A program made the position numbers and the translations under genes. From assembly GCA_964497515.1 (NCBI GenBank), contig CAZCCV010000001.1:109889-173888 (forward strand): 64,000 bases of DNA. Reading direction: 5' to 3'. Positions 25,014 to 34,790 of this stretch are shown here, in pieces (positions within the stretch are counted from its first letter, which is position 1; every line of letters starts with the position of its first letter). The notes beneath the pieces are model-generated. The model worked only from the letters and a program-made list of their open reading frames with translations. It had not been told where the DNA came from and ran no database searches. Source of the DNA: CAZCCV01 sp964497515 (GTDB lineage Bacteria; Armatimonadota; UBA5829; DTLH01).

Positions 25014-27026
25014 TCACTGTCGATACTGTGTTCGCGCCAACTCTGAGCGAAGCAACGCGTGTAATCGATTGAGTTCGCGAATGTCTTCTTTCGATATTTC
25101 GTGGTGTCCGTAACGTAATTTTTGGAACAAATTTGCTGCTTCTGTCGCTGTTGATGCAGCATTGGCGGATGTGGCCTTTGCGGCCGCTTCCAGAGGAGTG
25201 AGATACGGCTCCATCGCTTTCAGGCTGCGCTGGATTGCCAGGTAACGCTTTACGGCCATTTCGTGGAGCTTGGAGGGTGCGCTGCTTGTATGAGGATAGA
25301 AGAGTCTTCGAAGCTCTGGTCCAAATGCAGCCAGGGCAAGCAGGGTAAGTAGAACGGTCACTATGAGAACAGTGTCCGACGTATTGAGTATCCCAGAAAA
25401 CCAGTTGCGGATACTTCGCACAAAGCTTTGGAATTGGCTCAGGTTCTGTCCCTGGGAAGCGGCCGTAGGGTCGAACTTCACCCAACCGTACTGAGGGAAA
25501 TACACCTCGACCCAAGCGTGTCGATCCATTTCCCGCACATTGAATATCTCGTCAGACGCTTGGTAAACGCCTGTAGAGAACCCAGTGACGTATCGAGCGG
25601 GGATTCCAATCTCGCGGCACATGATTACCATGGCACTTGCAAAGACCTCGCAATAGCCGGTATGCGATACGAACAAGAAATGCTCCACTACATCGGCTCC
25701 GGCTGGAACTGCCGGTGTGTTGGTGTCGTAGCCATATTCCGAGCCAAGGTATTGTTCTATCGCTGCGGCTTTGTCGTATGGGCTCTTGAAGTTTTGAGTA
25801 ACTTTTTCGGCCAGCGCTCTAACGCGTGGGGTGCTGGTAGTTAGCTGAAGGAATCTGCGTCTAACATCATCGGGGTAATCTGTGCCGGCTCGACGCAACA
25901 ATTGCGGGTCAGATACTGGTGGAACAGAGAAGACTCGATATGCCAGAATTCCGGCTCTCTTTGGCACCAGCCCAGACCAGCAGTTGTCGGCGTTACGCCG
26001 TATTCCATCGTTATCTGCTTCGAGGATTACAGGTTCTGCAGCCGCATATACAGCCCGACGGGGTGTTACAATGGTCACAACCCGTTGTTCAATCATGCCT
26101 TCCACAGGATGTTTTGCAGGTCCTTCATACCTGTACGGATGGTAACTGCCTTCCAAGTACTGCGGTTCTACTCTCCTGTAGGTGTCCGCACGACTCATCC
26201 ACCCACGGCCTGTGTAAGTATCGTAGACGCGGCCTCTCCAGTAGTCAGATGCTGCGCGGTTGCTGCCGACTTCCTGCGAACGTACTGTCATTACCACTTC
26301 TTCCGAAAGATGAACAGGCCCTTGTGCAATTTGAACTTGGTTAGGATCGATTAAAGAGTACAGTGGGGACATCTGACTCCTAATGTGAGAGAATCCCGGC
26401 ATTGCTCCTGCAAAAGCGTACGTGCACCCAAGTCTGATGGGGATCATTGCAATGGTGCCGATCACGAGCGCGATTGCCGTTACTGCTATTGCCAATCTGA
26501 GTTGAGGTCTGATTCGAGTGCGTTCTGTTCCGGGGCGATGAGCAAGAAGAAGTGATGTCAACACCAGATATACTACGAACGTGGCCAGAATGTCGGCATT
26601 TACGTTATTTGTTGTAGCCAGACTGATAAGAACAATTGCGGGAACGGCAGAGAAGATAACAGCCTCATCTGAGATGAGGGTGAAGCTCCTGAGCACCTCC
26701 AGCCAAAGCAGCAAACACGCGAGCCTGAGCTCGGGAGTAATTGCAGCAGCAGGCGGGATCAGTACATCCATAATGCCGCTACCGCTGATTATATGGCCGT
26801 AAAGAACAAGGGCCCCGGCAACAACAGCCAGTTCGATTATTCTGGCCGAATACCGAAGTCGCCGGAATAAGAGACTCGTGGTGTAGCCGATGATAAGCAG
26901 GAGGGTTGTGAGAGTCGCAAAATGTGTGTCTCCAACTGTCAGTGCAACGGCCGCGACTCCGCAGAGAATAGTCCCCAACCCGACTGCATACAGGTAGATG
27001 TTTACCGGCCCTGTGTGTCGTCTCAT
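25014..27026 (-). CDS. TgpA-like membrane transglutaminase (DUF3488-transglutaminase-DUF4129)
   Basis: A 670-residue membrane protein. About six helices fill the first 200 residues. A periplasmic transglutaminase-like domain follows, with the catalytic Cys in HTGYCEVFASA, the His in MDRHAWVEVYFP and the Asp in WVKFDPTA. One more helix comes at about 550-570, then a cytoplasmic DUF4129-like tail. It is the last gene of a MoxR-DUF58-TgpA operon and overlaps DUF58 by four bases. In Pseudomonas the homologue is essential and faces the periplasm; the reaction is unknown, probably protease or cross-linking chemistry on envelope proteins. Confidence 0.92.
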   Translation of the reverse strand: MRRHTGPVNIYLYAVGLGTILCGVAAVALTVGDTHFATLTTLLLIIGYTTSLLFRRLRYSARIIELAVVAGALVLYGHIISGSGIMDVLIPPAAAITPELRLACLLLWLEVLRSFTLISDEAVIFSAVPAIVLISLATTNNVNADILATFVVYLVLTSLLLAHRPGTERTRIRPQLRLAIAVTAIALVIGTIAMIPIRLGCTYAFAGAMPGFSHIRSQMSPLYSLIDPNQVQIAQGPVHLSEEVVMTVRSQEVGSNRAASDYWRGRVYDTYTGRGWMSRADTYRRVEPQYLEGSYHPYRYEGPAKHPVEGMIEQRVVTIVTPRRAVYAAAEPVILEADNDGIRRNADNCWSGLVPKRAGILAYRVFSVPPVSDPQLLRRAGTDYPDDVRRRFLQLTTSTPRVRALAEKVTQNFKSPYDKAAAIEQYLGSEYGYDTNTPAVPAGADVVEHFLFVSHTGYCEVFASAMVIMCREIGIPARYVTGFSTGVYQASDEIFNVREMDRHAWVEVYFPQYGWVKFDPTAASQGQNLSQFQSFVRSIRNWFSGILNTSDTVLIVTVLLTLLALAAFGPELRRLFYPHTSSAPSKLHEMAVKRYLAIQRSLKAMEPYLTPLEAAAKATSANAASTATEAANLFQKLRYGHHEISKEDIRELNRLHALLRSELARTQYRQ

Positions 27027-28231
27027 CTTACGTCTACCTCTCTTACCAGCTCGACGGCAGCGCCAGCGCGCTGTAGTCTCGCCATAGCCTGGTGCACGTC
27101 ATCCGTACCGCCGAAAGGCCGAGGATCGACGATAGCAACGGCGACAGGAGATCCTCGTAATACCAGGTCGTGGACAGTTGAAGCGAGTTCTGGTGTAGGT
27201 TTGGTAGCTATCAGCAGCAGTGTGCCATAGGTGAATGCAGAGTTTATGACGCTCTTTAGAGACATATCCGCATCTGCCTTGGCATCTGCAAGTGCGGTTA
27301 GCGCGGCTTGAGTATCACGCGGTCCGTGGATAGCAACAGTATGGATTCCACCGCTGCCCGGCAGCACCAACCGCACCGAATGCCCGAGTCTCTGATACTG
27401 TTTTATAGCATAGGCTGCAGCGCCGAGTGCAACATCAACAGAGGTTATGTGCCCAGTTCCAAAATCAGCACCCTTAGTGAGGTCAACCAGGATTGAGATT
27501 GTCCCTGATGTCGAGTCTTCCAGTTCAATTATCGATAATTCCTGCGTGCGAGCAGTAGTCTTCCAATGGATTCGGCGGAGTTCGTCGCCTTGTCGATATT
27601 CCCGGACTCCCGCAAAGTTCCCCTGGTTGGAAAGCTTGCCCGAAGGCACGTTCAATTCAGATTCTTCACGTCCTCTTGCCATTTGAGGAAGCTTGAACCA
27701 CACCGGTTTTGGATACACCAGCAGTTCAGTAGTTCCCTGCAAATAGCGCCTCATTCGAAACATACCCAGTGGGTCTGATATTTGGATAATCGCCGGCCCA
27801 ATCGCAAACCTGCCGCGCTTTAAAGCGGTGAAGTTTAGGTCGATCTCGCTTTTTCCTTCGGTCACTTCTACGTTCACAGGGTCAGATGACACAACAGAGC
27901 GCGGTAAACGGTCTTTCACGCTCAATGTTTCAGGCGTTAAGTCGTGCGGTGTTCTTATTACCAGTCGAACGGAAGCCGACTCCCCCTGCACCACATTTGC
28001 AGCTTTGTCCCTTTCACTCGTGCATCTCTTCAGAACCATACTGCCGAGAGTGTAGCTTGCAACAGGCAGGGCTAGGAGAATGGATGCTATCGTGAACAAA
28101 TATGCGACATTCACGACCGTTGCCACGATGAGACAGAACACTCCTGCAAGAACCGGCCCCAGGAATCTGGGGTTCAGCAAGAGTGAACTGGTATCTTCTG
28201 TGATTTTTCGAATCTTATCAGGCTGGTCCAT
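27023..28231 (-). CDS. DUF58-domain membrane-anchored protein
   Basis: A 402-residue protein with two N-terminal helices (about residues 28-62) and a C-terminal vWA-like DUF58 domain. Its signature is GNFAGVREYRQGDELRRIHWKTTAR, followed by SIIELEDSTSGTISILVDLT. Members work with MoxR ATPases, which are thought to remodel or activate the vWA-type partner. It overlaps moxR by 14 bases and tgpA by four bases. The biochemical role of this module is not established. Confidence 0.93.
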   Translation of the reverse strand: MDQPDKIRKITEDTSSLLLNPRFLGPVLAGVFCLIVATVVNVAYLFTIASILLALPVASYTLGSMVLKRCTSERDKAANVVQGESASVRLVIRTPHDLTPETLSVKDRLPRSVVSSDPVNVEVTEGKSEIDLNFTALKRGRFAIGPAIIQISDPLGMFRMRRYLQGTTELLVYPKPVWFKLPQMARGREESELNVPSGKLSNQGNFAGVREYRQGDELRRIHWKTTARTQELSIIELEDSTSGTISILVDLTKGADFGTGHITSVDVALGAAAYAIKQYQRLGHSVRLVLPGSGGIHTVAIHGPRDTQAALTALADAKADADMSLKSVINSAFTYGTLLLIATKPTPELASTVHDLVLRGSPVAVAIVDPRPFGGTDDVHQAMARLQRAGAAVELVREVDVR

Positions 28232-29180
28232 ATTTGACTGGCACAGTAACAGATGAGAGTATCTCTCCCATTATCTGTTGATCGGCGTCGACACGCCAGA
28301 TATCCTGCGAAACCATAAGCCGGTGAGCCAGGGCAGGGATTGCGGCGGCTTTGACATCGTCTGGAGTAACGTAGTCTCTTCCTGAAATCGCTGCCAAAGC
28401 ACGGGCTAGTCGCATTACTGCTAGAGAACCTCGGGGGCTCGCGCCGAGCAGTACATCCGGGCGGTTTCGAGTAGCTGCAACAATGTCTACGATGTAACCT
28501 CTAATTGAGGGTTCTATATATATGTCTTTCACCTGCTGCTGCAAAGAGGCCAGTTCATCTACAGTCATCACAGGTTCGATTTCATCTATAGGTTGGTGTT
28601 TCATTTGGCTGTCGAGAATACTGACTTCGTCAGATTTGCCGGGATAACCAATCGAGATTCGAATAAGGAATCTGTCTAGCTGGGCTTCCGGCAGTGGATA
28701 TGTGCTGCCGTGCTCAACGTTATTCTGAGTAGCAATCACGAGAAATGGCGAAGGCAGCTTCCGAGTTGTGCCATCTACTGTAACCTGGAGTTCTTCCATA
28801 CATTCCAGCAGGGCGGACTGGGTTTTCGGCGTGGCTCTGTTAATCTCATCAGCCAGCAGCACATTTGAGAACACAGGCCCTGGCATATAGCTAAACTCGC
28901 CTGTCTTCTGATTGTATATGGATGCCCCTGTTACATCGGAAGGCAGAAGGTCTGGAGTAAACTGAATACGACTGAAAGAGCAGCCGACTGCCTTTGAGAT
29001 TGCTTTTGCCAGTGTCGTTTTACCAACGCCCGGGACGTCCTCAATAAGGACGTGGCCTTCAGCAAGAAGCGATGCAAGCACCATTCTTACAACATCGTCT
29101 TTGCCGACTATAACTCTACCAACAGCAACTGCAACTTCGCGCATTCTGATGCTAATCATTTCGGCGCTTGTAGCATTCAT
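28218..29180 (-). CDS. MoxR-family AAA+ ATPase
   Basis: A 320-residue chaperone-like ATPase. The ATG at 29180 is chosen because GGAGG lies nine bases upstream; another ATG three codons earlier touches the ribosome site. Walker A is EDVPGVGKTTLA, Walker B is VLLADEINRATPKTQSALLE, sensor 1 is ATQNN, and the arginine-finger region is EAQLDRFLIR. The protein ends in the MoxR helical lid with ASPRGSLAVMRLARA. It is the first gene of the DUF58/TgpA operon. No clear promoter could be read upstream. Confidence 0.95.
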   Translation of the reverse strand: MNATSAEMISIRMREVAVAVGRVIVGKDDVVRMVLASLLAEGHVLIEDVPGVGKTTLAKAISKAVGCSFSRIQFTPDLLPSDVTGASIYNQKTGEFSYMPGPVFSNVLLADEINRATPKTQSALLECMEELQVTVDGTTRKLPSPFLVIATQNNVEHGSTYPLPEAQLDRFLIRISIGYPGKSDEVSILDSQMKHQPIDEIEPVMTVDELASLQQQVKDIYIEPSIRGYIVDIVAATRNRPDVLLGASPRGSLAVMRLARALAAISGRDYVTPDDVKAAAIPALAHRLMVSQDIWRVDADQQIMGEILSSVTVPVKYGPA

Positions 29181-29369
29181 TAACAACATCCTCCAGAAAA
29201 CCAGTATTACTGCAGGGTTTCATAATATATGACTGTATTTCGGTGACTCTTAGTTCCTGGCAAGTCTACCACATTTGCTATCCTTTACATATTGCTATTG
29301 CCCAGTTACAGTATTGGTGGAAACAGTGGCCGCAAATGGCTCCCGGCCGGACTGCCTTTTGGAGGGAAT

Positions 29370-30506
29370 ATGATCGAGCGAGAACGTTGGCAGGCTTGTA
29401 TGCACTTTGAGCCACGCGACCACGTAACAGACACTGAGTTCAGCTATTGGGATGAAACACTCGTTGAATGGCGCAAGCAAGGTCTGCCGGAATATATCAC
29501 AACAACGGATCGCGCTGATATCTTCTTCGGTTTTGAGACAAACGCCTGGGCACCCGTTAATCCTGGCGGGCTGGAACCCGAGTTCGAAAGCAGAGTGGTT
29601 GAGGAGGATGACAGACATCAGACCGTTCAAGACGCAGACGGCTGCTTAAAGATAGTAAACAAGGTAGAGTTCTCCACAATTCCTCGATACTTGAGTTTTC
29701 CTATCGAGACAAGGGCTGATTGGGACAGGTTCAAGAAGCGGCTCGATCCAACGAGCCCTGCAAGATTCGATGAGGACAGATGGAACAAGTGGAAAGCGGA
29801 AGCGCTGGCCTCCGGTAAACGTCGTTACATAAGTATATCGAGTCTCTTTGGCAGACTCCGTGACTGGATGGGTTTTCAGAACATTGCATATACAATTATG
29901 GACGACCCAGGGTTGATTCAGGATATGATGGAGCACATGACCAATCTGTGCATATCAGTGATCGAACGCCCATTGAGTGAAATCAGGTTTGATGCCGGGG
30001 CGATGTGGGAGGATATGTGCTTCAATCACGGGTCGATTCTTCAACCGAAGAACTTCGAAAAATGGATGGTTCCAAGGCTTAAACGCATAACCGAGCTGCT
30101 CAACGAGCACGGGTGCGACATAGCTTTCGTCGATTGCGATGGCAACATCAACGAGCTTGTTCCGCTCTGGCTGGATGCCGGCGTGAACTGTATGTTCCCC
30201 GTGGAAGTTCGTGGAGGAACCGACCCAATTAAGCTAAGAGAGAAATACGGTCGAAGGGTTCTCTTGATGGGTGGAGTGGATAAAACTCGCCTGATAGCCG
30301 GAAAGGAAGAGATCAGGAAGGAAATAGCTCGGGTGAAGCCGCTTGTTGAAGAGGGTGGGTATATACCACATGTGGACCACCTGTGTCCTCCAGATGTGAC
30401 GTTAGAGAACTATCAGTACTACCTAAAGGTGAAACGTGACGAGTTCGGCATACCTGAACCTGCGCCGTGGGAAGAGCGGAGAGAAGCCTACGATTGGGCG
30501 CGGTAG
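29370..30506 (+). CDS. Uroporphyrinogen decarboxylase-family protein (probable methyltransferase)
   Basis: A 378-residue URO-D-fold protein. The ATG at 29370 has GGAGGG four bases upstream and the typical opening ERERWQACMHFEPRD. Later motifs are MGFQNIAYTIMDDP, MWEDMCFNHGSILQP, AFVDCDGNINELVPLWLDAGV and LLMGGVDKTRL, ending in YIPHVDHLCPPDVTLENYQYY. These are marks of the wide family that contains corrinoid-dependent methyltransferases rather than haem-pathway HemE, which has a different N-terminus. It stands alone with no corrinoid protein beside it, so the substrate is open. Confidence 0.82.
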   Translation: MIERERWQACMHFEPRDHVTDTEFSYWDETLVEWRKQGLPEYITTTDRADIFFGFETNAWAPVNPGGLEPEFESRVVEEDDRHQTVQDADGCLKIVNKVEFSTIPRYLSFPIETRADWDRFKKRLDPTSPARFDEDRWNKWKAEALASGKRRYISISSLFGRLRDWMGFQNIAYTIMDDPGLIQDMMEHMTNLCISVIERPLSEIRFDAGAMWEDMCFNHGSILQPKNFEKWMVPRLKRITELLNEHGCDIAFVDCDGNINELVPLWLDAGVNCMFPVEVRGGTDPIKLREKYGRRVLLMGGVDKTRLIAGKEEIRKEIARVKPLVEEGGYIPHVDHLCPPDVTLENYQYYLKVKRDEFGIPEPAPWEERREAYDWAR

Positions 30507-30614
30507 TGAGTTTTTTGCACCCGTGGCGCCTGCCCATTTACTCTGGCACTAAAGGTCAAAAATCTGCTATCATGAGAGTGTGTGAAGAGATCAAAGAGGA
30601 TGTGAATTAGGACA

Positions 30615-31505
30615 ATGTCAGAATCTGAGAAATTGAATTGGAGAGCGAAAGTAGACCTTGCTGAGTTGCTTAAAGGTGGCGTGATTATGGACGTCACGAA
30701 TGCGGATCAGGCCAAGATCGCCGAAGATGCGGGAGCGATTGCTGTTATGGCGTTGGAGAGGGTTCCCTCCGATATCCGCAGAGATGGCGGCGTGGCACGA
30801 ATGGCTGATCCAGAAAAGATAATGGAGATTATGTCCGCCGTCTCGATACCAGTTATGGCTAAGGCAAGGATCGGTCATTTTGCCGAGGCACAGATACTCG
30901 AGGCGCTCGGCGTGGCGTTTGTCGACGAGTCTGAGGTTCTGACGCCTGCCGATGATCTGCATCACATCGATAAGCACAAGTTCAGTGTGCCGTTCGTGTG
31001 TGGCTGTCGAGACCTCGGGGAAGCGCTAAGACGAATTGGCGAGGGCGCCGCTATGATGCGAACCAAAGGCGAAGCCGGTTCAGGTAATATAGTGGAAGCT
31101 GTAAGACACCTGCGCTCCGTCACAAGCGAAATGCGACGCATCCAGGGTATGGGCGAAGAGGAGCTTATGGCTACCGCGAAGAACCTTGGCGCGCCGTACA
31201 ATCTCGTGGTCGAGATTCACCGCACAGGTAAGCTTCCCGTTCCAAACTTCAGCGCGGGTGGAGTTGCCACTCCTGCGGACGCATCTTTGATGAGACAACT
31301 CGGTGCTGAGGCAGTGTTTGTGGGTTCCGGAATATTCAAGTCCGATCAACCTACCAAGCGTGCAAAAGCAATTGTGGAAGCTACAAAGCATTTCAATGAG
31401 CCCGGTATTTTGGCTGAACTTTCCAAAGGACTCGGAGAGGCTATGCCAGGACTGGACATTCGTCAAATGGACGAAAAGGATATGCTGTCTAATCGGGGAT
31501 GGTAG
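30615..31505 (+). CDS. pdxS: Pyridoxal 5'-phosphate synthase subunit PdxS
   Basis: A 296-residue barrel enzyme that makes PLP from ribose 5-phosphate, glyceraldehyde 3-phosphate and ammonia. Near-invariant segments are present: [73 protein letters not shown] and [19 protein letters not shown]. The active lysines lie in [11 protein letters not shown] and [10 protein letters not shown]. Length matches the family. The glutaminase partner pdxT, usually adjacent, is not here. The ATG is followed by a Glu/Lys-rich start without a strong ribosome site. Confidence 0.97.
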   Translation: MSESEKLNWRAKVDLAELLKGGVIMDVTNADQAKIAEDAGAIAVMALERVPSDIRRDGGVARMADPEKIMEIMSAVSIPVMAKARIGHFAEAQILEALGVAFVDESEVLTPADDLHHIDKHKFSVPFVCGCRDLGEALRRIGEGAAMMRTKGEAGSGNIVEAVRHLRSVTSEMRRIQGMGEEELMATAKNLGAPYNLVVEIHRTGKLPVPNFSAGGVATPADASLMRQLGAEAVFVGSGIFKSDQPTKRAKAIVEATKHFNEPGILAELSKGLGEAMPGLDIRQMDEKDMLSNRGW

Positions 31506-31620
31506 TGTAAGAAAAGGTCTGGGTGCCCAGACCCTCGTAAACTTGCCAGGTTTTACCGATAATCCATATACAAGTGCCAGGTTAGGTGACAAATATTCTC
31601 TGTTTTGGGGTTGTTAGCTA

Positions 31621-31649
31621 TTGACAAGCCCGTTTAGCCATGCTATATT
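31621..31649 (+). promoter_or_regulatory. Strong sigma-70 promoter of the prepilin gene
   Basis: TTGACA (31621-31626) and TATATT (31644-31649) are 17 bases apart. The predicted transcript starts near 31656, about 150 bases before the gene, leaving a long leader. Confidence 0.85.
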
Positions 31650-31655
31650 CGACTA

Positions 31656-31804
31656 GGTGTAACGTCCAGACGGACTGTTCGTTACGTGTAGAATTCGCTC
31701 AGAATAGGGTACAATACTTCAGCTTGATGTATGGCATACCCACCCACTGAAGCGAAATAGCAAGGAGAGACCTGCTTTTAAGCGGGCGAAGGGAAGGGAC
31801 CGGA
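31656..31804 (+). promoter_or_regulatory. Structured 5' leader of the prepilin gene, possible cis-regulatory RNA
   Basis: The leader can form at least two stem-loops. GTAACG plus TCC (31659-31667) pair with GGA and CGTTAC (31672-31685), with a five-base bulge. CTTCAG (31717-31722) pairs with CTGAAG (31747-31752). It matches no riboswitch class that I know by motif. Purine-rich bases (GAAGGGAAGGGACCGGA) just before the GTG supply the ribosome site. Confidence 0.4.
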
Positions 31805-32515
31805 GTGAAGACCACAAAGGGTTTCACACTGGCTGAATTGCTTGTAGTGATAACGATTATCGCTATCATTGCGGGTATACTGTTGCCTGTTCTGATCCAG
31901 GCGCAGGATACTGCACGTATGAAAGTGTGCGTCAGTAACCTGAAACAGCTTGGCGTCGCGTTCCGTATGTACCTCGACGACAACAGCGGCTATGCACTGC
32001 CTGGCCCACCGCAGACGTGGGATATGACGCTCGACCCCACACCGCTTCAGAAGTATCTCAAGGAACCACCAGTCGCTACAGGCCGTGATGATGCTATTGA
32101 GAGCAATCCAAAGCGCGTTTGGATATGCCCCGGTGACCACGGCAGCGGAAACGAAGTGCCCAGATGGCGTTACTTCCGCATTCCACTCTCCAGCTACTAT
32201 TATCCGTACGGCGCGTATACAGCATCAGCCGGTAACATCGACGTTATGAGAGGGCAGACACGTGTCAACGCTCCCAGACGACCTGAACTCTGGTGTCGAC
32301 CCAGCAAAGATATGCTCTTTAGCGATTGGGGAGCAAACTTCCACAGAGGCGTGAGAGACGGCAGCGGCAACGACTACACCAAGTGTGTGAACTTCATAAT
32401 GCTGGATGGCCACGTGATAGCTGGGACGAGGTGGGACAGGTTCGACCGGATTCCTAACATTGCCACCATCTATCATAACCCGTATTCTTGGGGTTACAAT
32501 CCGGCTTACGAATAG
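31805..32515 (+). CDS. Prepilin-like protein with N-terminal methylation/cleavage motif (DUF1559-like)
   Basis: A 236-residue secreted protein. The GTG start gives a six-residue basic leader and the prepilin peptidase site KG-FTLAELLVV with the Glu at +5. A long hydrophobic helix follows, then VCVSNLKQLGVAFRMYLDDN, the conserved segment after the helix in the large planctomycete and Armatimonadota pseudopilin families. The body has C-terminal HVIAGTRWDRF near the end. It may be a pseudopilin of a type II-like secretion or type IV pilus system. No other pilin or secretion genes adjoin it, apart from pilT about 18 kb away. Confidence 0.88.
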   Translation: MKTTKGFTLAELLVVITIIAIIAGILLPVLIQAQDTARMKVCVSNLKQLGVAFRMYLDDNSGYALPGPPQTWDMTLDPTPLQKYLKEPPVATGRDDAIESNPKRVWICPGDHGSGNEVPRWRYFRIPLSSYYYPYGAYTASAGNIDVMRGQTRVNAPRRPELWCRPSKDMLFSDWGANFHRGVRDGSGNDYTKCVNFIMLDGHVIAGTRWDRFDRIPNIATIYHNPYSWGYNPAYE

Positions 32516-32552
32516 AAGCTATTATTTCTTCTGATTTCGACAAAAAATAATC

Positions 32553-32580
32553 AAGGGCGCTCACATTGTGAGCGCCCTTT
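32553..32580. terminator. Bidirectional intrinsic terminator between the prepilin gene and cysS
   Basis: AAGGGCGCTCAC pairs perfectly with GTGAGCGCCCTT around a three-base loop. Ts follow on the plus strand, and on the minus strand the stem is followed by a T-rich run from the AAAAAATAAT upstream. It therefore serves both converging genes. Confidence 0.92.
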
Positions 32581-32604
32581 GTTGTCTAACCTAACCCCAA
32601 CAGT

Positions 32605-34011
32605 CTACGATCGTCGCCAAATGGTGCCGTCAGGTCGGTCTTCCAGTAGAATCCCGGCGGCTGCCAATTCCTTTCTGATTTCGTCGGCTCGCGCCCAATC
32701 CTTCGATGCCCGCGCTTGTTCTCTTTCGGAGATCAACTCCGCGTAGTGAGGTTCAAGTTCATCCTCCTGAGCACTTGCGGTGGCGGTGTCTAATTTTAAG
32801 CCCAAAACTTTATCAAAAGTGAACAGTGTGTCGAGCACTCCATACTCCTGACGTCGGTTGGCTTCTTTGATCATCTCCCACACAACTGCCAGTGCACGGG
32901 GAATATTCAGGTCATCATCAACCGCTTCGGCGAACCTGTCTTTGTATTTTTGAACCCATTCTGGTTCGTCACCACCGGCTCGACTAGCCTGGTTTACAAA
33001 GGCTTTTAGCCGATCATACCCGGCAGCAGCGGCATCAAGTGATTCCCAAGTAAAGTGGAGCTTGGAACGATAATGCACTGTTAGACAGAGGTAACGGTGT
33101 GCCATCGGGTCGTATCCGCGGTCGATTAACGACTGAAGCGTTAGGAACTCGCCAGCGGATTTGGCCATCTTGTCGCCGCCTCCCACAATGAGGAACTCAC
33201 CGTGCAGCCAGTATCTAACGAACTGCTTCCCTGTTGCAGCTTCGCTCTGTGCTATCTCATTGGTATGATGAACCGGAATATGGTCGATACCACCGGTGTG
33301 AATATCTATCGTCTCTCCCAGGTAACGCATCGACATGGCCGAACACTCAACGTGCCAGCCGGGAAAGCCCATTCCCCAAGGTGAATCCCACTGCATCAAG
33401 TGGTTTGCGAACCTGCCTGCGGCTTTGAACCAAAGCACGAAGTCTGCAGGATGTTTCTTGTCTGGGTCTTCCTGGACTTCGGCGCGTACCGCTGTTAGCT
33501 TCTCTTCAAGCGATTGTCCCGCGAGTTTGGTGTAATCAGGGAACTTGTTGGCTTCGAAGTAGATAGCTTGGTCAGTCTCGTAGGTGAAGCCACGCTCTTG
33601 CAGTCTCTCCACTACCGCCACCATATCGACGATATGTTCAGTAGCGCGAGCCACCACCGCTGGCATTAGGATGTTCAGTCGTTCGACATCCTTGAAGAAG
33701 GCTTCCTCATAAAACCGTGCGATGTCCCATATGGACTTACCTTCCCTGCGCGCACCAACCTCCATCTTATCTTCGCCGGCATCTTCATCCGATGTAAGGT
33801 GACCTACGTCGGTAACGTTCATAGCCTGCCTTACTTCGTAACACTGGAACTCAAACGCCCTTCTCAGTGTATCTGCAAAGACATACTGCCGCAGATTCCC
33901 AATATGAGCGTAGTTGTAAACAGTGGGTCCACACGTGTAAATGCCGACTTTTCCCGGCTGAAGTGGCTGAAAATCCTCTTTCTTGCGCGTGAGCGAGTTA
34001 TACAGTTGCAT
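32605..34011 (-). CDS. cysS: Cysteinyl-tRNA synthetase
   Basis: A 468-residue class I aminoacyl-tRNA synthetase that charges tRNA-Cys. It starts [14 protein letters not shown], followed by the zinc ligand in [18 protein letters not shown], where HIGN is the HIGH motif. Other zinc-site residues lie in [10 protein letters not shown] and [10 protein letters not shown]. The KMSKS motif is KMAKS in [13 protein letters not shown]. The DALR-like C-terminal part contains [15 protein letters not shown]. Length and motif order are normal. It overlaps the upstream cysE by 14 bases. Confidence 0.97.
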   Translation of the reverse strand: MQLYNSLTRKKEDFQPLQPGKVGIYTCGPTVYNYAHIGNLRQYVFADTLRRAFEFQCYEVRQAMNVTDVGHLTSDEDAGEDKMEVGARREGKSIWDIARFYEEAFFKDVERLNILMPAVVARATEHIVDMVAVVERLQERGFTYETDQAIYFEANKFPDYTKLAGQSLEEKLTAVRAEVQEDPDKKHPADFVLWFKAAGRFANHLMQWDSPWGMGFPGWHVECSAMSMRYLGETIDIHTGGIDHIPVHHTNEIAQSEAATGKQFVRYWLHGEFLIVGGGDKMAKSAGEFLTLQSLIDRGYDPMAHRYLCLTVHYRSKLHFTWESLDAAAAGYDRLKAFVNQASRAGGDEPEWVQKYKDRFAEAVDDDLNIPRALAVVWEMIKEANRRQEYGVLDTLFTFDKVLGLKLDTATASAQEDELEPHYAELISEREQARASKDWARADEIRKELAAAGILLEDRPDGTIWRRS

Positions 34012-34687
34012 CTGGTTCTTCAGTATTCTCCGTAGTATTTGGGTTGTAGTCGCTAGGGAGTGTGACGTGCACTCGTGTTTCCAAAGCCTCGACTCTTCTT
34101 TGTAGTGAAAGGATCAACTCTCCTTCTGGGTCCAGGCCGCGTCCGTGGGTGAGTGGTTCAGCTTCTACTTTCATTCCATTTCGCACAACAACTCTACCCG
34201 GAATCCCTACCACCGTGGAATCCGCAGGAACGTCTTTCAGTACTACTGCATTCGCACCGATTCTAACGTTATCCCCAATAGTAAGTGCCCCCAGAACCTT
34301 TGCACCGCAGGCGATTACCACATTGTTGCCGATTGTAGGGTGTCGTTTCTTTTTTTCGAGACTGACTCCGCCGAGGGTCACGCCGTGGTACAACAGCACT
34401 CTATCACCAATTTCCGCAGTCTCACCTATGACTACTCCCATTCCGTGATCTATGAAGAACCCTTTGCCAATCGTAGCTCCAGGATGTATTTCAATACCGG
34501 TTACCAACCGATTAATATTTGAAAGCACTCGTGCGAGTGTCCGCAGTTTCCATCGCCACAAGCGGTGTGCAACACGGTGCCAGAAAATGGCGTGAACTCC
34601 AGGATACGAGAACACTTCCAGCCAGTTTCTTGCCGCAGGATCTCTCTCAAAGGCTGCTCGCCAGTCACTTCTAAACGTGTCGAACAT
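33998..34687 (-). CDS. cysE: Serine O-acetyltransferase
   Basis: A 229-residue left-handed beta-helix acetyltransferase that makes O-acetylserine for cysteine synthesis. The ATG at 34687 has GGAGG five bases upstream and gives the family N-terminus [17 protein letters not shown]; the longer frame upstream lacks this. Catalytic segments are [23 protein letters not shown] with the catalytic Asp-His, and hexapeptide repeats such as [17 protein letters not shown]. It is placed before cysS with an overlap, so cysteine supply and cysteine charging are co-expressed, as in several Gram-positive bacteria. Confidence 0.96.
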   Translation of the reverse strand: MFDTFRSDWRAAFERDPAARNWLEVFSYPGVHAIFWHRVAHRLWRWKLRTLARVLSNINRLVTGIEIHPGATIGKGFFIDHGMGVVIGETAEIGDRVLLYHGVTLGGVSLEKKKRHPTIGNNVVIACGAKVLGALTIGDNVRIGANAVVLKDVPADSTVVGIPGRVVVRNGMKVEAEPLTHGRGLDPEGELILSLQRRVEALETRVHVTLPSDYNPNTTENTEEPDATV

Positions 34688-34790
34688 ATTCCTCCATCTC
34701 ATCAGCCAGTCTTGAGGCTGTAACAGGCAATTCAGTACTATTGTACCCGAATATACCACGCTGATAGTCAAACTTCAAGCTAACCACGCT

